In this document: positions 50,491 through 60,000 of the stretch, piece after piece | Position numbering within the stretch: position 1 is the stretch's first letter | How the letters are laid out: the number at the start of each line of letters is the position of its first letter | Assembly (NCBI RefSeq): GCF_964204645.1 | Contig: NC_134034.1 | Coordinates: 2,886,072 to 2,946,071, forward strand | DNA length: 60,000 nucleotides | Source of the DNA: Tubulanus polymorphus | Taxonomy: Eukaryota; Nemertea; Palaeonemertea; Tubulaniformes; Tubulanidae | Reading direction: 5' to 3' | The notes under the pieces: generated by a model | Told to the model about the DNA's origin: nothing | Seen by the model: only the letters and a program-made list of their open reading frames with translations | Databases searched by the model: none | Program-made: the position numbers and the translations under genes

Positions 50491-51125
50491 GCTTAAGTTA
50501 CAACAGAAATTACAAGATATGATAAAACTTCAAGCGTCTATTTACGCAAATCACTTTTGGTGTTTTGCGTAGTCGGGTCAAAAAAGTACAAGGCTGAAAG
50601 AATAAGAATTACTTGTAAAAATGAACTGATAATAGTTTTCAGTCAAATCAGACATTCTATCGAAAATTTTGACCGAAATTATTATTAACCCGAAAAATTG
50701 ATTAGTCGAATAGAGGAATTGATTTAGTTTCTTATCGCTTTTGAATATTTGACTCAAATTTTATCGGTTTCTTGGAATAAAGCGCTGAAATGTGTATCAA
50801 TTATTTATTCGGAACTATAGAATTCGGTCTAGGGTTCATTGAACTCGTTCGTATGGAAATCCGATTTCGTTTTTATCGGTGCCACGGCACTTACGGGCTC
50901 GGTGAACGATTTGCCAAACAATTGTAATTAATTATTAACGACCTAATTAGCCGTGTTGATGAGAGCGTGCTGGAGAAAGGTCGCGGAGAAAGGTCGCGTA
51001 GGTGTCGTGTGTCGATTATTCCATCGATCAACCTTGACATTCGTATTTATTAATCACAGACGGATTTTGAGTTGATCTGCTGCCCACTGGTAGAACGAAC
51101 TATTCTTCTTCGATATTCTTTCAAT
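50491..51125. other. Intron, no recognisable feature
   Basis: Unique A+T-leaning sequence. Confidence 0.5.
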
Positions 51126-51129
51126 TTGT

Positions 51130-52205
51130 GATCATGCACACTTCACATGTGTTCAGTGCTTCACCTGAGACATTTTTAATTGAAAATGAACTACAAACAC
51201 CAGAAATTAGACATTTTATCAGCACACTTTCAAAAACTGATCGTCCACACTTCACATGTGTTCATTGCTTCACCTGAGACATTTCAAATTGAAAATGAAC
51301 TAAAAACAGCAGATATTATGCATTTTATCAGCACACTTTCAAAAACTGATCGTCCACACTTCACATGTGTTCAGTGCTTCACCTGGGACATTTTTAATTG
51401 AAAATGAACTACAAACACCAGAAATTAGACATTTTATCAGCACACTTTCAAAAACTGATCGTCCACACTTCACATGTGTTCATTGCTTCACCTGAGACAT
51501 TTCAAATTGAAAATGAACTAAAAACAGCAGATATTATGCATTTCATCAGCACACTTTCAAAAACTGATCGTCCACACTTCACATGTGTTCAGTGCTTCAC
51601 CTGGGACATTTTTAATTGAAAATGAACTACAAACACCAGAAATTAGACATTTTATCAGCACACTTTCAAAAACTGATCGTCCACACTTCACATGTGTTCA
51701 GTGCTTCACCTGGGACATTTTTAATTGAAAATGAACTACAAACACCAGAAATTAGACATTTTATCAGCACACTTTCAAAAACTGATCGTCCACACTTCAC
51801 ATGTGTTCAGTGCTTCACCTGGGACATTTTTAATTGAAAATGAACTACAAACACCAGAAATTAGACATTTTATCAGCACACTTTCAAAAACTGATCGTCC
51901 ACACTTCACATGTGTTCATTGCTTCACCTGAGACATTTCAAATTGAAAATGAACTAAAAACAGCAGATATTATGCATTTCATCAGCACACTTTCAAAAAC
52001 TGATCGTCCACACTTCACATGTGTTCATAACTTCACCTGAGACATTTTTGATTAAAAATGAACTACAAACACCAGACAAACTGATCATCCTCACTTCACA
52101 TGTGTTCATAACTTCATCAGAGACATCTTTAATTAAAAACGAACTACGAACTCCAGATATTACACGATTTATCAGCGCGCTTTCAAAAACTGATCATGTA
52201 CACTT
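51130..52205 (+). repeat. Family F minisatellite (109 bp), about 10 units with 218-bp dimer pattern
   Basis: Type-1 units (CACCAGAAATTAGACATTTT) alternate with type-2 units (AACAGCAGATATTATGCATT) in the first part, then type-1 units repeat alone. Open frames recur at 109- or 218-bp steps. Confidence 0.96.
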
Positions 52206-52785
52206 CAAGAGAATAGCGAATGTGATGCGTGGGTGGGTGGTTCCGGGCTGTAGTTCGATATCCGCGTGAAATAAAGCGAATTTCATCGTCTCTCGAGCGC
52301 CGTTGATGACGTCAGACGCCGCCGAGTTGTCAGCAGGAGCAGACGTCACTGAATTCATTACCGACCGACCGAGCGAGCGGTGTATGTAGTATAGACACAG
52401 ACGACAGTACACACACCGCTGTAGACTCTCTCGCGCTCGACATACGTACGTACGACATACAACGAAACCAGTCCCCCGTACATAAAGCCAGCCGTGTTGA
52501 GACAGCTTTCGAATCCGAAAACAAGCTGACGTACGCGCTCTCGAGCGCGCGGCACGCACGTCCCTAGGATTATCACGCCCGGATTAAAATCGAATTCGAA
52601 ATTCTCGATTCCCGGTCCGAACGGAATTTCATCGCGCGGCAGACGGATTTAAAGTCGGGTTATTCCATAACGAGATTCGGGATTCGCGGGATGTACGTTA
52701 TCGAACGAAGACTGACCGACTGACCGGTCGTTGGTCAACGGGAAAAAAAATGACCGATTCGTATTTCAGTATGTATCGCGTCCTG
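52206..52785. other. Unique CpG-rich intron block with one CRE octamer
   Basis: Contains an exact TGACGTCA at 52307-52314 outside any repeat array, CpG-rich flanks, and CGTACGTACG near 52444. It could be an internal regulatory element or alternative promoter; no direct evidence. Confidence 0.3.
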
Positions 52786-52787
52786 TA

Positions 52788-52808
52788 TATATATATATAT
52801 ATATATAC
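52788..52808. repeat. Short (TA)n tract
   Basis: About 10 TA units. Confidence 0.9.
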
Positions 52809-52879
52809 ACGATGCTAACATATGGTGTCGATTTACGCGTTCGTGCAATGTCGTTAATCGTTATGTGTTTACGAATTCA

Positions 52880-53430
52880 ATGTCATTGATGTGTAGGCTA
52901 GTTAATTAGAGATTTTGATTTATCGCTGACCTCGTTAGTTGTTTTAATTAATCGATTCGTTTTTGGTCGATTTCGTCTTGATTAGCGTTAGTTCGTTATC
53001 TCAATTGCCAGTTTTGATTAGCAACCGATGATTGGAAATTGATTCGTTGATATCTTTTAGTAATTAATATTTTCGCTGGTTAACGTTAATTAGTTGATAA
53101 TGGAAATCGTTAATTCATAATCGGTATAATCCTATTTTTGTAAACTTAATCAATTAGTCAATCAGTTACTCACCGATTAATCAATTCCATTAATTAGTAA
53201 TTGAATTTTTAATTGATTTATAATTAATGCGCATTGATTGTAGATTCATAATTAACATCTAGCGTATCAGCATAAGTAGATAGTAATTGATTTAAAAGTA
53301 ATTAATCTATTTGTAATGAGTAATTAATTGATTGTTAATTAGTACCTGGTGAGTTATGAGTTAGTCGATAATCAAATCATAATTATCTAATTATGTTAAT
53401 CAATAACATAATTTTCAATCACAAACTAGG
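52880..53430. other. TAAT/ATTA-dense A+T-rich block
   Basis: About 550 bp very rich in TTAATTA, AATTAAT and GATTAAT words without a clear period. It is either a decayed short-unit repeat or a cluster of homeodomain-type core sites. Confidence 0.45.
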
Positions 53431-53917
53431 ATTGTTTAAAGCCTTAAATTTATATATTTCGGATGGTCAGAATGGACAATTTGTTAACCTAACTTCTTGG
53501 AAAAAGGTCTCGGAGGTCATATCGTTCATAAGCGATATAGTAGCCTTGAATGAATGAGTAGTGTGGCTACTCATTCAATCCTTTGATCCCGGATTAGGAC
53601 GATTGTTGTGGGGAATAGTAATTGTTAGTAGTTAGAGTTGTTCTTGTTATATTATCTATAGAGTTGACCGATCAGTGACCGCACAATAAGTGTCGGTTAA
53701 CATTAGGGTATTTAAGTTCCTTCGCACCGACGAATTTGTCGGACGGGTCTTTGCGCGAAGAGTACTTTCATTCGGAAATACATATTTTTCGCGAACAGGG
53801 ATTTAACCTTTCCGACGCAAAGGAGCCTGGATCTACGGTTGAGAATTGCGTAAACCGGGTTTAGTTCGTTTTTGTCCAGTTCGACGTTTGAGACTTTTAA
53901 GATAAGGCTGGGCTTAA

Positions 53918-54199
53918 CCCTTTCAGTGTGTCTACATTGCAGTGCGGTGTATAAATCAGTGATAGATATCGTTACACGGCGCAGTGTATTGATGTAATTA
54001 GTAATTAGTTTTTATCTCTCTTGAAAAATGGCAGCACGTGTCAAACATAGTGAACTATTAGTAACAAACGATACACCGCACCGCGGTGTAGACGCACTAT
54101 AGTGGTATTCCCGTTATTCAACACACTAGGGAGGAATCTTCCAAAATTTTTAGATTATCTCCAGCACTATAGGGTATTGATTAGTCAGCACTGAAAGGG
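53918..54199 (+). mobile_element. piggyBac-like MITE, intact TTAA flanks, 282 bp
   Basis: TTAA at 53914-53917 and 54200-54203 flank CCCTTTCAGTGTGTC and AGTCAGCACTGAAAGGG. Internal ACACCGCACCGCGGTGTAG palindrome and TGGCAGCACGTGTCAAACAT block. No ORF. Confidence 0.9.
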
Positions 54200-54203
54200 T
54201 TAA

Positions 54204-54754
54204 CTCATTTCGGCTTTGGTTCCTGAGTTGTGACACGGAGATAGGACCGGTCTCAGCTCTTCTCGGTCCAGTTCAGCAGTTAGAACTTGAAATAAGACCG
54301 GGCTAAGCTATTCTGGTTTATTTTCACAATTTCATAACCTTTTCATAGATAGCGCACAAGAATTTTTCGAGTATATTTCAATTGAGGCACTTGAAGCCAC
54401 TTCAGTTATGATATTAAGATTAATATTGACTAGGTAAACACACGTTTTGTATAGTTTTGTTGCCTAGTCCTAGTTTGGTTTAAAAAAAAACTCGATTTAG
54501 TTCAACATGTGTACATAGGCCTCGGGTCTTGCACATCTTGTTCTTACCGCGCTGGTGGGAAATGATTGCGTTGAAACGTGGGAATTATTTTTCAGAAAAA
54601 AGAAGGTATCTTTCATTAGTAACTAACGATGACTCTCTCGTTGTCAATGACTTGTGCAATTCAGTAAAATTATGATTAGTCACTAATGATGACCTTCTCA
54701 TTCCCGATGATTTCAACGATTCAGTAAAATTATAATTAGTTGCTAGGTGTTTGT
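54204..54754. other. Intron, mostly unique
   Basis: A short tandem pair GATTCAGTAAAATTAT lies at 54657-54740. Otherwise nothing. Confidence 0.5.
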
Positions 54755-55050
54755 AGTTCAATTGTAAGTTCATCTGAAATGTCTCAGGTGAAGCACTGAA
54801 CACATGTGAAGTGTGGACGATCAGTTTTTGAAAGTGTGCTGATAAAATGTTGAATATCTGGTGTTTGTAGTTCATTTTCAATTAGAAATGTCTCAGTTGA
54901 AGCACTGAACACATGTGAAGTGTGGACGATCAGTTTTTGAAAGTGTGCTGATAAAATTTCTAATGTCACTGGTGTTTGTAGTTCATTTTCAATTAAAAAT
55001 ATCTCTGGTTGAAGTCGTGAACACATGCGAGGAAGTGTGGACGCTCAAAA
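54755..55050 (-). repeat. Family F minisatellite, about 2.7 units
   Basis: Same 109-bp unit. The end flank (GTGGACGCTC, AAAAATAGAAAGAATAGC) matches, reversed, the sequence before the array at 51130 (GATATTCTTTCAATTTGTGA), suggesting a shared element boundary. Confidence 0.9.
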
Positions 55051-55373
55051 ATAGAAAGAATAGCAATTAAGTATCGAATATCCTATGGGGTAGCGGCTGC
55101 AGATTGTATATGAATGATATATGAATGACGGCGAGAAATGCCCTTCAGACACATCCTCGTAATTAGTATATTAATCAAGCATTTAGCTGTATTTACCCGC
55201 GACGAATCAATAAATCAATACGCACGCTATATAAGTCTGTAAATGCTATTTGCGTATAAGCTGTATTGATTATCGATATTCGGAGATCAGGTCAATGTTG
55301 TAACGCGTACAGGTGAATGAGCCGTGATTGACGGTCCGCGATCTGGGGTCAGTAACTCGAAAGTTGGACTTAT

Positions 55374-55502
55374 GTTAAGAGTTAACCAGTGGACTAGTTA
55401 AGAGTTAACCAGCGGACTAATGTTAAGAGTTAACCGGCGGACTAATGTTAAGAGTTAACCAGTCGACTAATGTTAAGAGTTAACCGGTGGACTAATTCTA
55501 AG
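55374..55502 (+). repeat. 25-bp tandem repeat, 5 units
   Basis: Units GTTAAGAGTTAACCGGCGGA plus CTAAT, with a GTTAA..TTAAC palindrome character. The preceding 55051-55373 shows nothing. Confidence 0.9.
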
Positions 55503-55607
55503 ATTTCTGTCAACGCAATCGTGCCCATTATAAAGAAAAAGTTAGCTTTAAAAATGTTTTCAAGGGTTCTACGGATGTCACATCTGACCTCGTGGATCCG
55601 CCCCTGG

Positions 55608-55611
<4 letters not shown>

Positions 55612-55650
<39 letters not shown>
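55612..55650. repeat. (AT)n microsatellite
   Basis: About 19 AT units. Confidence 0.95.
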
Positions 55651-55652
<2 letters not shown>

Positions 55653-55669
55653 ACAGTATACACGTGAGT

Positions 55670-56040
55670 GTAGCCTATAGTTTAGAAGCGAACCTACCAC
55701 AGCTGTGGTGCTACTAAAACTGTAACAATCAATGAACTAGAAATACAGATATCCGTGCGCTGTTATTGTTAACATCGAATCATTTTTCGACTAAATGGGG
55801 ACTGTAAGGACTAATACTACTGGGTTCCGCGTGCAGTAGCTAGGATGAGAAGTTTCAGATTGAAATTGAGCTAGTGCAAGAGTTCGTAATCAGCAGATCC
55901 ACGCAGGGCCCAGTCGCGTTGGGTTACAGGTTCTATAGTTTCAAGTTAAGATTTGATTAGTGTGGAGCTGGGTCTGCCAGGGGCCAGTTGCGTAGTAATA
56001 GTTAAGATTTTAGATCAGCCGAAGACCGACTTAGTTTTAC
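55670..56040. other. Intron, no recognisable feature
   Basis: Unique apart from a weak direct repeat around GCAGGGCCCAGTCGCGT and CAGGGGCCAGTTGCGT (55905 and 55978). Confidence 0.5.
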
Positions 56041-56045
56041 AGCCT

Positions 56046-56457
56046 TATCCTCCCCGCCAGCAGGGATTCGAACCTGATGGCATCGAGATTGCCACGGCAC
56101 AAAACCCTGCCACACTAGACCGAGTGCGCAGCTACACCTGAAGCTTAGATGATGTCATTATTAGTCAATCAGATACACTAGACCGAGTGCGCAGCTACAC
56201 CTGAAGCTTAGATGATGTCATTATTAGTCAATCAGATATCCCGTTTTATGATAGCCCGGGTTTTCCGTTTATAGTTCTTCCGCGAAATTTACCTCAGCGA
56301 TTATACAACGAGCAATCTGATTGGTGATACAAGTTTTCGCGCGGCAAAGCTGCGCATGACGTACCTGCGCACCCGGTCTAGTGTGGCAGGGGTTCGTGCC
56401 GTGGCTGAGTGTAGCGATGTCATCAGGTTCGAATGCCTGCCGTGGGAGGATGTTCAG
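56046..56457. mobile_element. Head-to-head pair of tRNA-type SINE modules (foldback)
   Basis: Left arm (56052-56125, minus) and right arm (56378-56457, plus) are inverted copies. The right arm reads GGTCTAGTGTGGCAGGGGTT, TGGCTGAGTGT (A-box-like) and GGTTCGAATGCC (B-box-like). The left arm holds GGATTCGAACC, the reversed B box. Between them a ~63-bp segment (CACTAGACCGAGTGCGCAGC to AGTCAATCAGAT) is repeated in tandem. Related to the 78-bp satellite at 34729. Confidence 0.8.
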
Positions 56458-56767
56458 CCTATGATACTACGAGTTAAGACCGGTCTTAAGATTTGAGACC
56501 ACTTTTCGAGTCATGACCATTCAACTGGGTCCAGGTTCTCCTCTGAGCCCGGGTTACGAATATTTTCCGGGTCTCGGAGTTCAAACAAATTTCCGCCATT
56601 TTTAGGTAGATAGATTTCCCGCGCGGATGGACAGGCGTCCGAAATAACGATCCGATCGGAAAAACGTGAACCGCTAATCCACGAAACGAAACACTTAGAA
56701 AATCGAGGCCAGAAAATGTTGGAAATTTTCAACGAATTTTTACAATCGGTCGAAAATACGATCACAG

Positions 56768-57044
56768 GTGGCGCCGGTAAACAATCGTCGTCGACGCCTT
56801 TGAGCAGACGGAATTTACACCGCAGCGTCTCCGAGCCGACGCAGTGTAACACGATCGGCGTTTCGATCACCAACGCGAACGCCGCCGTCGCCAACAACAA
56901 CAATAACAATGGCGGCGTGACCGCGGCGAAAACGGAATTCGCGAAACGGACTCGTCGGCGGTATTCGAGTTTGTCGAAGTCGACGGCGACGCCGCGCCGC
57001 TTCAGCAGCAATTGCGAGGACAACTTTGTGCACGTGAAAGAGTG
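56768..57044 (+). CDS. PTPRN: PTPRN-family exon 5: cytoplasmic juxtamembrane segment (left border uncertain)
   Basis: The frame is open from 56614 to 57183. I place the acceptor at CGATCACAG (ending 56767), so the exon enters in phase 1, and the donor at GTATCG (57045), leaving TG. The peptide begins GAGKQSSSTPLSRRNLHRS and continues with an Asn-rich run, RTRRRYSSLSKSTATPRRF and ends NFVHVKE. It is basic, Ser-rich and low-complexity, like the region before the phosphatase domain. The donor is chosen because TG plus G of exon 6 makes Trp, giving W-SEEPV as in vertebrate phogrin (WSEEPV). Upstream extension to about 56632 cannot be excluded. The YQELCRQRM-like motif of vertebrates is not seen. 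Confidence 0.7.
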
Positions 57045-57107
57045 GTATCGGTTCTTTCACGTGAATCCGTGTTCGAAAACTGAAATTATCCGTTTGAATT
57101 ATTGCAG

Positions 57108-57162
57108 GAGCGAAGAACCGGTCGTGTCGAACATGGATATTACGACGGGGCACATCGTTCTG
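57108..57162 (+). CDS. PTPRN: PTPRN-family exon 6: SEEPVVSNMDITTGHIVL
   Basis: The acceptor GAATTATTGCAG ends at 57107 and the donor GTAAGT is at 57163. G completes Trp, then 18 codons read SEEPVVSNMDITTGHIVL and end in phase 0. This is nearly the vertebrate sequence (SEEPVQSNMDISTGHMIL in phogrin, EEPAQANMDISTGHMIL in IA-2) and is the most diagnostic exon of the window. The family continues with (S/A)YMEDHL at the next exon, which I do not find before 60000. The 63-bp intron before it has no in-frame stop. Confidence 0.95.
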
Positions 57163-57855
57163 GTAAGTGTGAACAGCGTTTGATTTTCGTTTTCGTCATT
57201 TTCGTGTGTCTACACTGCAGTGCGGTGTAGAAATCAGATTCAATTTCATAAGGTTTAACCCTTTCAGTGTGTCTACACCGCAGTGCGGTGTATAATTCAG
57301 CAATGAACTTCGCTGAGGCACTGCAGTGCGGTGCTGTAATTAGTTATCAAATCTATTGAAAGATGGCAGCACCTGTCAAACATGGTGAAGTATTAGTAAT
57401 TAATGATCCACTGCACTGCCGTGTAGTCACTCTGGCGGTATGCTTGTTATACACCGCACTGGGGTGGAATTTTTCAAATTATCTATCATTTACTGGTAAG
57501 TGCGAACAATGTTTGATTTCGTTTCGTTGTTTTTGCGCATCTATACTGCGGTGCGGTGTAGAAATCAGATTCAATTTCATAAGATTTAACCCTTTCAAAG
57601 TCTACACCACAATGCGGTGTATGAATCAGATTCGATTTCACATGACAACGCGAAATAGTCCGAATGTTTTAACCCTTTCAGTGCATCTATCTGCACTGCA
57701 ATGTGATGTATAATTCAGCAATGGACGTCACTGTACTGCGATGTAGTCACACTGTGGCGGTATGCTTGTTATACACCGCACTGGGGTCGAATTTTTCAAA
57801 ATTTTCAAATCATCTCCATCATTTTCGGGTACTAATTTGCTGAACTCTGAAAGGG
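57163..57855 (+). mobile_element. Cluster of TTAA MITE copies including a duplicated splice-donor segment
   Basis: TTAACCC starts stand at 57255, 57586 and 57669. The last copy (57673-57855) is complete with TTAA on both sides and the end CTGAAAGGG. The segment from the exon-6 donor (CTGGTAAGTGTGAACAGCG, 57160) through the first MITE start recurs at 57493 (CTGGTAAGTGCGAACAATG) and onward to 57620. Confidence 0.85.
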
Positions 57856-57934
57856 TTAATCATTTTCATTTGAAAATTGTTTGTCTGTGGTCATTTGTCA
57901 GTTTTGGAGATTGATCTTTGATATTTGGTTCCAC

Positions 57935-58055
57935 CGTTAATTCCTGCACAACCGTGGAACTGGATACACAGAGATAAATTAAACCGACACAACCACGGAA
58001 CTGGATTCTGGGATGAATTAGACCCACACGATTGTGGAACTGGATCGCGAGTTAT
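57935..58055 (-). repeat. Family C, inverted, 3 diverged units
   Basis: CACAACCGTGGAACTGGAT-type units with divergent spacers. The following 58056-58345 shows nothing recognisable. Confidence 0.85.
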
Positions 58056-58349
58056 CCACATATTCCATTGATCAACCTCTATTCATGTTGTCATATATCG
58101 TCAGTGTTTTCACGATAGAGTAGAAATTGAGTGTTGTGTAGATTTCCTGTTGGTGTGTAAACAGCAGCGCCGAGGCCCTTTATTACGGAAAAAGTTTCTA
58201 ATATCGTCGCTGGGTTTCCAGTTACATTCGAGATTGATTCAGTATTGTTGCTTCTAATTGCTACTGAGGGAAATAATACAGATGCTTCTTAAAAGCAATT
58301 TTCCACCACAAAAGCCGGTTCTCTAGGCTATGGTGCGCTATGGCATAAC

Positions 58350-58625
58350 CTGACATAATCGTGGCAATAGAGGATTCCACTTGTGGCAAGTGAGGATCCA
58401 CAAGGTGTCGCTAGTGTGCAGTAGGACATCTACTACTGCGGCAATACAGGATTCCATTTGTGGCGAGTGAGGATCCACCAGATGTCGCTAGTGTATAACA
58501 TAGAGAACATCAACTACTGTGGCCGTAGAGGATTCCACTTGTGGCAAGTGAAGATCCACCAGGTGTCGCTAGTGTGTAAATAGGGAGTATAGTATAGTAG
58601 TAGCTCAACTGCTGTGGCAAATAAA
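58350..58625 (+). repeat. Family A minisatellite, about 3.5 units
   Basis: Same 77-bp unit, + orientation. Confidence 0.92.
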
Positions 58626-58678
58626 ATGAATGCGAACATTCTTTCAACCAAGTCTGGTAAAATTAGCTGGTTTTTTTA

Positions 58679-58740
58679 GAAAGTTACGCGGTATCATCGG
58701 TTTAATTGTTGGTTCAAAATCAACCATAGCCACGTGAAGA
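58679..58740 (+). repeat. Family B fragment
   Basis: GAAAGTTACGCGGTATCATC and CATAGCCACGTGAAGAA. Confidence 0.85.
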
Positions 58741-58969
58741 ATTGAATTGAATCTATTTACTCAAATATACGAACATTTTTTGATTACTACATATTGGTTG
58801 AAAATTTACGTATTTGAGAAGGAATTCCCTGAGCCCTAAGAGCTGTACCTGAAGGGGGGATGCCCTCTATAAAGAAAATTACAATAACTCATTCTTAATT
58901 ACAATAACGAATTAACAATATTTTCATATATAAACAAGAAACCATTTATTGGATTTTCACGTGTGTATC

Positions 58970-59045
58970 CACTAAGGATGGCTCGGGGAATATCTAAATC
59001 ATAGTATTTGGAGCCATCCTTATCTCTAGTCGGTGGCTCTGGGCG
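58970..59045 (+). repeat. Family G fragment
   Basis: GGATGGCTCGGGGAATATCT, AAATCATAGTATTTGGAGCC and GTCGGTGGCTC. Confidence 0.7.
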
Positions 59046-59760
59046 GATTTTGATTTGTCATCGGCTCAGCCTCGTGACGGTTTCGATTTTTTCATAGAAG
59101 TCTCAATTATCTCCTACGACCGAAGTCGATTTGAAGGGATTAAATTTCGAATATTCGTCGCGTCGAAAAATTCAAATTCGCCGCAATCTTTCGCGACAGA
59201 CGATGTCCGTCGCCTGGCAACCGTTCATCAGTATTCACGAGCCGGCGTAAACATGTGACCTTTACGACGAACTAGGAGATGAAAAACTAGTCGGCTTAGG
59301 CGGAAAAACGAGAAAAAAAACCTCATCTCTAAAGATTCAGAAGTCCAAAATGAGACCAACCCACCTGATTTGAAAAAAAATACTTTTTCATCTCAGTGAA
59401 AAATCGACCGGCCTTTGATTGGTTTTTCTGTTTGAAAAATGAAAAACCTGAGATATAAACGGATCACTGATAATCTCCGACCCCAACCCCCAGCCCCCGA
59501 CCCCCGACTTTCCTTCTTTCTTATCACTCCGACTTCGTCGTTCAAAGAAAGAAAAATTACTCTATTGCCTTCATTTCCTTCAGTTGCTATAGCAACCGAT
59601 CGGTAATTCGGAAATGATCGCATGCAGTGCGCGAAACCGTGACGATACAACGTTCATACGCACAGAGAGGGGAAAGACGGGAGAGAGGGGGAGAGAGATT
59701 TGTCTTACGATGAAAAATGGCGTCATGGCTTTGATGCTTGAAATCCCTTCCTCACTGTCC
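59046..59760. other. Intron, no recognisable feature
   Basis: Unique, with a C-rich tract near 59480-59505 and GA-rich 59665-59700. I looked for the next PTPRN exon (YMEDHL motif) and did not find it. Confidence 0.5.
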
Positions 59761-59764
59761 TACT

Positions 59765-59835
59765 TCAAACTAGCGACACCTGGTGGATCCTCACTTACCG
59801 CAAGTAGAATCATATACTGCTGCAGTAGATTCGGG
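59765..59835 (-). repeat. Family A fragment, inverted
   Basis: ACTAGCGACACCTGGTGGAT, CCTCACTTACCGCAAGTAG and CTGCTGCAGTAG. Confidence 0.9.
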
Positions 59836-60000
59836 AATCCTTCGCTCCTCGCAGCCACCCGCAGTAACTACCGGTGCCGTAGAGATATAATCGAAAAAAA
59901 TGAGATTACATGTTCACGCATGGAAGCCTCATATGAATCAGCAAATGATTCGAGGCAGCATTGAATTACTTCTCTCCCATCTCGTTTAGCAGATCGGATT

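Noticed and set aside
56385-56457. Genuine tRNA gene
   Set aside because: A- and B-box-like motifs are present but too closely spaced, and no acceptor stem or anticodon arm can be folded by eye.
56511-57023. 170-codon minus-strand frame with a hydrophobic Leu/Ala stretch
   Set aside because: Shadow of PTPRN exon 5; the hydrophobic run is the complement of an Asn/Ala-coding stretch.

Overview
The window is animal (metazoan) genomic DNA. It has spliced exons with GT-AG introns, tRNA-type SINE material, a decayed non-LTR retrotransposon, TTAA-flanked MITEs, very abundant minisatellites and a 100-base assembly gap (45643-45742). The species cannot be read from the sequence. An invertebrate with a repeat-rich genome, possibly a marine spiralian, is my guess only.

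The one host gene I can support lies on the + strand and spans the whole window: a receptor-type protein tyrosine phosphatase of the N family (PTPRN/PTPRN2; IA-2/phogrin; single orthologue in invertebrates). Six exons were found by splice sites, phase continuity and family motifs: 213-360, 638-724, 5965-6044, 44293-44360, 56768-57044 and 57108-57162. Exons 1-4 join in phase and encode the membrane-proximal mature ectodomain. Exons 5-6 encode the cytoplasmic juxtamembrane segment, ending in the conserved SNMDITTGHIVL. The transmembrane exon, expected between 44361 and 56767, was not securely found. The N-terminal ectodomain lies upstream of the window and the phosphatase domain downstream. Coding sequence is therefore about 0.7 kb of 60 kb.

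Everything else is intron. The 5.2-kb intron 725-5964, the 38.2-kb intron 6045-44292 and the 12.4-kb interval 44361-56767 are built largely from tandem arrays. Several arrays belong to families that recur at distant places and in both orientations. I call them A (77 bp), B (dispersed, about 170 bp), C (39 bp), D (46 bp), E (about 62 bp, TGACATCA-bearing), F (109 bp), G (about 56 bp) and H (56-57 bp). Single-locus arrays include a 78-bp satellite with tRNA-type B boxes (34729-35975), a 32-bp array of about 70 units (36507-38835), a 92-bp array (43211-44050) and a 69-bp array (49970-50490). Long pyrimidine-rich and AT microsatellites fill other stretches.

Transposon-derived features are: a foldback element repeated behind the exon-2 donor; a 4.04-kb near-identical tandem duplication (12083-20167); a non-LTR retrotransposon 3' end interrupted by an inverted-repeat element (25559-26314); a piggyBac-like TTAA MITE family; and a head-to-head tRNA-type SINE foldback (56046-56457). 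The most unusual pattern is that the 5' splice sites of two exons (2 and 6) have near copies a few hundred bases into the following intron, each time next to a mobile element. I found no prokaryotic-style system, CRISPR array or complete novel gene.
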